In this document: positions 60,615-64,000 of the stretch, one piece after another | How positions within the stretch are numbered: the stretch's first letter is position 1 | Layout: each line of letters begins with the position of its first letter | From: Trichomonas vaginalis G3 | Lineage: Eukaryota > Parabasalia > Trichomonadida > Trichomonadidae | Assembly (NCBI RefSeq): GCF_026262505.1 | Contig: NC_067203.1 | Location: 7,626,001-7,690,000 of the forward strand | Direction of reading: 5' to 3' | DNA: 64,000 bases | Notes under the pieces: generated by a model | Told to the model about the DNA's origin: nothing | Seen by the model: only the letters and a program-made list of their open reading frames with translations | Databases searched by the model: none | Translations under genes and position numbers: made by a program

Positions 60615-60989
60615 TTTTCTATTTTGTTATATTTACCTATAAAATAACACTTTACAATAATCGCTTATGAAGAATTTTTTTAAAAGCAATGGATTCGGAG
60701 CGTAATTTTTTGAGATGCAGAATTTTAAAAAACTTTTCTCAGAATTCTAGTCTATCAACTAGGAACGTTGACTTTACTTAGTTTCTTATCTTTCTATATC
60801 TTGCCTTGCAAAGTGTTTTTTTATCAAAATCTTCAAATCAAGTAAATTATAAACTCATTTTCTGGCATAAAGTCTCCTTAGGGTACTCTTTCCTTAATAT
60901 TGATTGTTCATCTTTCAGAAAAATATGTAGAAATTCATATTTAGAGTTTAATTAAACAAATAAAAAAAAGAATTCATGAGGTCCATATT
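60615..60989. other. Gene-free stretch between convergent genes
   Basis: AT-rich spacer between SRP54 and the next gene on the opposite strand. No repeat or structure recognised. Confidence 0.6.
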
Positions 60990-61778
60990 TTAAAAGGGGC
61001 TTTCATCTGGCGTGATTTCAAAAAAGTTATCAAAATATGCGTACAACTCATCAGTATTAGTTTCTGAAACATCTGCAAGTGCTGTAGAGTCCTCATTATT
61101 AGTTCCGGCAGTATCTGCAGATTCGTTCGACTCATCAGAGTTATTTTGGGTGATTGTATCAGATGATACTGGTGAATCGCCTGTTTCTGTATCTTTGGCT
61201 TGAAGTTTTTTGCTACCTTTAATGATTTTTTCATATATATCGTCGTATGTGTATGTATTAATAGTTTGATTAATAATATGATACACATTTTGTAATTCAT
61301 ATTTTTGATTATTTTTTTTCACTGTAATATAGAATGAATTGCTCATATAATTTTGACTATCTTCATATGAAATGATGGTTACAACGTTGTCATCAAGATT
61401 TCGGAATAATTCAAGTCTTGATTGGAAAGTGGTACAGTTGTAGTAGTCATTTATATCAGCATTTGGTATATTTTTCTCTGATTTAAACTTTTTATACACC
61501 ACATTTGAAAAAATATATCCATATTGTTCCCATTTTTTTTCAAGACATAATAAAGTTAAATTTTTGTGGCGAGGATACTCTCTGTATACAAAAGGGAAGC
61601 TATCATCTTGATGTTTAATGAATGCGAGCAAAATACATACGACCTGGTTGGTAACTTGGTGATCTTTAAAATAATTGAGAGCATGATTAAGTTCTACACC
61701 TGTAAACTCATTCATACATCTCTCATAGCTTTTCTTGTCAGTTGTAGCATAGTTGGTAAAGGTATAGTTGAAGGCCAT
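60990..61778 (-). CDS. Unrecognised protein (262 aa) with acidic C-terminus
   Basis: Residues ~1-185 look like one mixed alpha/beta domain with conserved-looking aromatic positions (SYERCMNEFTGVELNHAL, YREYPRHKNLTLLCL). Residues ~195-262 are a Ser/Thr/Asp/Glu/Asn-rich disordered tail. No membrane segment, signal peptide or catalytic motif. An in-frame Met at 61841 would add 21 residues, but an Inr lies just before the Met at 61778, so the shorter form is chosen. It could be a multigene-family or regulatory protein; no function is proposed. Confidence 0.65.
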   Translation of the reverse strand: MAFNYTFTNYATTDKKSYERCMNEFTGVELNHALNYFKDHQVTNQVVCILLAFIKHQDDSFPFVYREYPRHKNLTLLCLEKKWEQYGYIFSNVVYKKFKSEKNIPNADINDYYNCTTFQSRLELFRNLDDNVVTIISYEDSQNYMSNSFYITVKKNNQKYELQNVYHIINQTINTYTYDDIYEKIIKGSKKLQAKDTETGDSPVSSDTITQNNSDESNESADTAGTNNEDSTALADVSETNTDELYAYFDNFFEITPDESPF

Positions 61779-61788
61779 ACAACAAAAA

Positions 61789-61794
61789 TAATGA
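61789..61794 (-). promoter_or_regulatory. Inr that decides the start of the 262-aa protein
   Basis: TCATTA on the minus strand, with +1 about 14 bases before the ATG at 61778 and downstream of the alternative ATG at 61841. Confidence 0.55.
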
Positions 61795-62123
61795 AATCTA
61801 TTCAAAAATTTTCTGATTAAAAATTTCGACCTTGTTCTCAAATTTTGTGTTCATTCAAATTCCATTTAAAGACAGGGGAGTGAAGAAAAATGATATTATT
61901 CTTAAAAATGAATAACAAAATTTGAGAAGAAATTTTACAAATTTGGAAAATGTCATAATTGCATATAAAATAATTCTTTATTTACAAATAAACAAGATAC
62001 AATTCCATTCAAAAATTTTTGAGCGAATCTATAGCATGGCCTTTTCAAATATTGAATTGGATATGTGTCAGATTGGCAATTTGAATATTCCACCCGAGTA
62101 GGGGTAATTTTAGCTAAAAGTGA

Positions 62124-62158
62124 CACACCCGTGAAGGGTGTGATTACCGATCGGTAAT
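62124..62158. other. Hairpin next to a perfect 16-bp palindrome
   Basis: CACACCC-GTGAA-GGGTGTG (62124-62142) is followed at once by ATTACCGATCGGTAAT (62143-62158). Possible protein-binding or end-recognition site. Confidence 0.55.
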
Positions 62159-62257
62159 TTCGACAGTTTAGAATTTAAAATTTTTTATGGAACTGTTGCG
62201 AGTTTCATAAAGAATTTAAGGAATATAAGCAAAGATTTGAATCAAAATCTTAGACCT

Positions 62258-62282
62258 AAGCCGCTCGATTCGCTCGCGGCTT
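62258..62282. other. GC hairpin AAGCCGC-loop-GCGGCTT
   Basis: A seven-pair stem closing the loop TCGATTCGCTC, in AT-rich DNA. It belongs to the same class of isolated GC hairpins seen at 14188 and 20324. Confidence 0.55.
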
Positions 62283-62383
62283 TCTTTATTATTTTAAATT
62301 TGCATATTTCCATCAAAAGTTCATAAGGTAAAAAATTTCGTTTATTTTTACTAAGAAAAAAAAGGTTTTTGATAATAAATTTA

Positions 62384-62976
62384 TTTTATTTCGAAAAAGT
62401 AGCAATAATCGTAAAAGGGTATTGATAGGCTTGCTAAAGTAACTAATTTTAGCTGTCAAATACTTTTGTATTTTGAAGTAAATTAGTATAAATTTGTTTT
62501 TACTTTTATTTCGAAAAAGTAGCAATAATCGTAAAAGGGTATTGATAGGCTTGCTAAAGTAACTAATTTTAGCTGTCAAATACTTTTGTATTTTGAAGTA
62601 AATTAGTATAAATTTGTTTTTACTTTTATTTCGAAAAAGTAGCAATAATCGTAAAAGGGTATTGATAGGCTTGCTAAAGTAACTAATTTTAGCTGTCAAA
62701 TACTTTTGTATTTTGAAGTAAATTAGTATAAATTTGTTTTTACTTTTATTTCGAAAAAGTAGCAATAATCGTAAAAGGGTATTGATAGGCTTGCTAAAGT
62801 AACTAATTTTAGCTGTCAAATACTTTTGTATTTTGAAGTAAATTAGTATAAATTTGTTTTTACTTTTATTTCGAAAAAGTAGCAATAATCGTAAAAGGGT
62901 ATTGATAGGCTTGCTAAAGTAACTAATTTTAGCTGTCAAATACTTTTGTATTTTGAAGTAAATTAGTATAAATTTG
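62384..62976. repeat. Minisatellite, 120-bp unit, five near-complete copies
   Basis: The units are identical wherever compared and repeat every 120 bases (for example AGCAATAATCGTAAAAGGGT at 62401, 62521, 62641, 62761, 62881). Because 120 is divisible by three, the minus strand stays open through the array and would encode 40-residue repeats (62313-62939), probably by chance. Perfect identity implies very recent expansion or homogenisation, or an assembly artefact. Confidence 0.9.
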
Positions 62977-63017
62977 ATATTATTTTAACTCCCTTTGAAA
63001 ACCTCAATTTTCCATAC

Positions 63018-63079
63018 AGAGGGAACGGGAATAGCATCCAATATTCCCTGAGAATGGTTGCGCATTCTCAGTTCCCTCT
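63018..63079. ncRNA. Perfect three-way-junction sequence (candidate structured RNA)
   Basis: P1: AGAGGGAAC (63018-63026) with GTTCCCTCT (63071-63079), nine pairs. P2: GGGAATA (63027-63033) with TATTCCC (63042-63048), seven pairs, 8-base loop. P3: TGAGAATG (63049-63056) with CATTCTCA (63063-63070), eight pairs, 6-base loop. There are no unpaired bases at the junction and no mismatches. A T-run (CTTTTTTTTT) follows about 30 bases later. No known RNA family is recognised. It could act as RNA or as a cruciform DNA end. Confidence 0.55.
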
Positions 63080-63299
63080 ATATTTCGAACGAAGCTCTCA
63101 TCGGTCTTTTTTTTTAATACTAAACGTTTTTTTTTCTCTGTCACTTTTAGCTAAAATTTGGGTTTGCCCATCCATTTTAAATATAAGAGTAGAAAGCCAT
63201 AGATCTAGAGTTCGAAAAGAATATTCTTGTGATTAAAACTGTGGAAGAAAATAAGTCAAAGGTAAGAAAAAAAATAATTTTAGTCAAAATTTTTTAACT

Positions 63300-63306
63300 T
63301 CATTTT
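63300..63306 (+). promoter_or_regulatory. Inr of the right-edge ankyrin gene
   Basis: TCATTTT with +1 eleven bases before the ATG at 63313. Supports that start. Confidence 0.5.
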
Positions 63307-63312
63307 TCTTTG

Positions 63313-64000
63313 ATGTCATTCAAAGGATTAGACTATCAACTTCTTGCAGAAAGAATAGGAGATTATGTTAGAGACCAAAACTTCATTAGCTGCAGATCGA
63401 AAGAAGAACTTTGCCAGATCTTGGATTTTTCAAAACTTACTCCATCAGATCTACTTATTCTTACTGCAAATCTTCAAGATCAATTCGATAAATCAGATAT
63501 TGAAGAAATAATTCAGCATGTAAATCTCGATATTCAAGAAAAAAATCAATTAAGTACGGTTTTTAGTGCATTATCAAGCATTATTGGAAAGAATACCGTT
63601 AATTCTATTATGAATCTAATTGAAAAAGAAAATAGCTCTAATCAAGATGAGATCATGACAAAACTTTACAAATTAGTTGGTAAAAACGATGTTTACACAA
63701 TTGTTTCAATATTATCAGCAGCTGTTGTAATGAATAAATATGAAGCCATAAATTTTGCTGTTGAAAATAAGATAATTTATGCAAGTAATAGTTCTGATAA
63801 TGTATTGACATTTGCGGCAAGAAAAGAAGACAATCAATTAATTGAAGAGTTGTGTAGACACTACAATGATGTCGATCTTCATCCTCCAGGTTGTTCCACT
63901 GCTTTATGGTTATCAGCAAATTACGGAAACTCTGAAGGAATTCGTATACTTTTAGATCGTGGTGCTGATATCAATTTCATAAATGAAGAGGGGTGGACAA
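63313..64000 (+). CDS. Ankyrin-repeat protein, N-terminal part (runs off the window)
   Basis: The frame is open from ATG to the window end (229 codons). Residues ~1-165 are an all-helical N-terminal region (MSFKGLDYQLLAERIGDYV, LLILTANLQDQFD, KLVGKNDVYTIVSILSAA), a plan common in large trichomonad ankyrin families. Ankyrin repeats begin at about residue 180: STALWLSANYGNSEGIRILL, then DRGADINFINEEGW. It presumably continues with many repeats. Binding partner unknown. An Inr close upstream supports the start, and no intron signal is visible. Confidence 0.8.
   Translation, partial: MSFKGLDYQLLAERIGDYVRDQNFISCRSKEELCQILDFSKLTPSDLLILTANLQDQFDKSDIEEIIQHVNLDIQEKNQLSTVFSALSSIIGKNTVNSIMNLIEKENSSNQDEIMTKLYKLVGKNDVYTIVSILSAAVVMNKYEAINFAVENKIIYASNSSDNVLTFAARKEDNQLIEELCRHYNDVDLHPPGCSTALWLSANYGNSEGIRILLDRGADINFINEEGWT

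Larger units (their letters stand above)
62100..63165. repeat. Possible small inverted-repeat element around a minisatellite
   Basis: AATTTTAGCTAAAAGTGACA near 62106-62125 recurs inverted near 63138-63158. Between them lie two hairpins, the 120-bp minisatellite and the three-way-junction sequence. Only about 20 bp of the ends match and no target duplication was seen, so an element is only suspected. The bases 61842-62099 outside it hold nothing recognised. Confidence 0.35.

Noticed and set aside
62313-62939. Minus-strand ORF of 208 codons with 40-residue repeats
   Set aside because: It follows from a 120-bp repeat unit that happens to lack stops in one frame. There is no Inr, and no domain-like content.
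62384-62976. Possible CRISPR array
   Set aside because: The units are head-to-tail identical with no unique spacers, and the genome is eukaryotic.
63260-63312. Possible intron (GTAAGA) before the right-edge ankyrin gene
   Set aside because: No trichomonad-type branch/3' splice signal follows, and an Inr directly precedes the ATG.

Overview
The window looks like nuclear DNA of a trichomonad, most likely Trichomonas vaginalis. The support is very AT-rich DNA with no clear introns, 5' leaders of about 8-16 bases starting at TCA initiator (Inr) motifs, ankyrin/DUF3447-type multigene-family members, and a dense load of Maverick/Polinton, Mutator, Kolobok, hAT and other DNA elements. Host genes that can be named are a large clamp-loader subunit (RFC1), an inositol-polyphosphate 5-phosphatase and SRP54. 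Others are a BTB-like/coiled-coil/discoidin-like protein, an ankyrin protein running off the right edge, a decayed ankyrin gene, and two unrecognised proteins.

Region by region: 1-858 is the right-hand end of a virus-like (Polinton-type) element. 0.86-24.4 kb is a nest of transposons. It holds a long inverted-repeat element (about 1.47-17.39 kb) with a Kolobok inserted at a TTAA site, a transposase-deubiquitinase fusion gene, a broken hAT transposase, an approximately 540-bp repeat split by a Ginger-like foldback element, and a further TIR element. Beyond it come a second TIR element (18.2-22.2 kb), interrupted by a Mutator-like non-autonomous element with a 10-bp target duplication, and a second Ginger-like foldback. 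24.7-30.7 kb is host genes and gene debris. 30.86-56.0 kb is one Mutator-like element (MULE) with matching 10-bp target duplications, about 120-bp TIRs, a transposase and accessory ORFs. A 19.8-kb Maverick/Polinton, flanked by 6-bp duplications, sits inside it. 56.1-64.0 kb returns to host genes, with a third Ginger-like foldback, a tRNA-like sequence, a perfect 120-bp minisatellite and a 62-nt perfect three-way-junction sequence.

Functional logic: the Polinton carries virion genes (capsid, packaging ATPase, a probable minor capsid protein, a tail-fibre-like protein) mostly on the + strand in its left half. Replication and integration genes (primase-helicase, integrase, protein-primed-type PolB) lie on the - strand in its right half. 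A KilA-N gene and the primase-helicase share a duplicated upstream control region. The Polinton is treated here as a fossil: ends and TSDs are crisp, but several genes are broken.

The observations most worth following are: (1) an intact fusion of a Harbinger/IS5-type DDE transposase with a USP-type deubiquitinase (5275-7359); (2) a set of long hairpins with compensatory base changes (19713-20133); (3) the perfect three-way junction at 63018-63079; (4) the MULE-Polinton nest with both target duplications preserved; (5) the Ginger-like foldback family with three different 4-bp target duplications.
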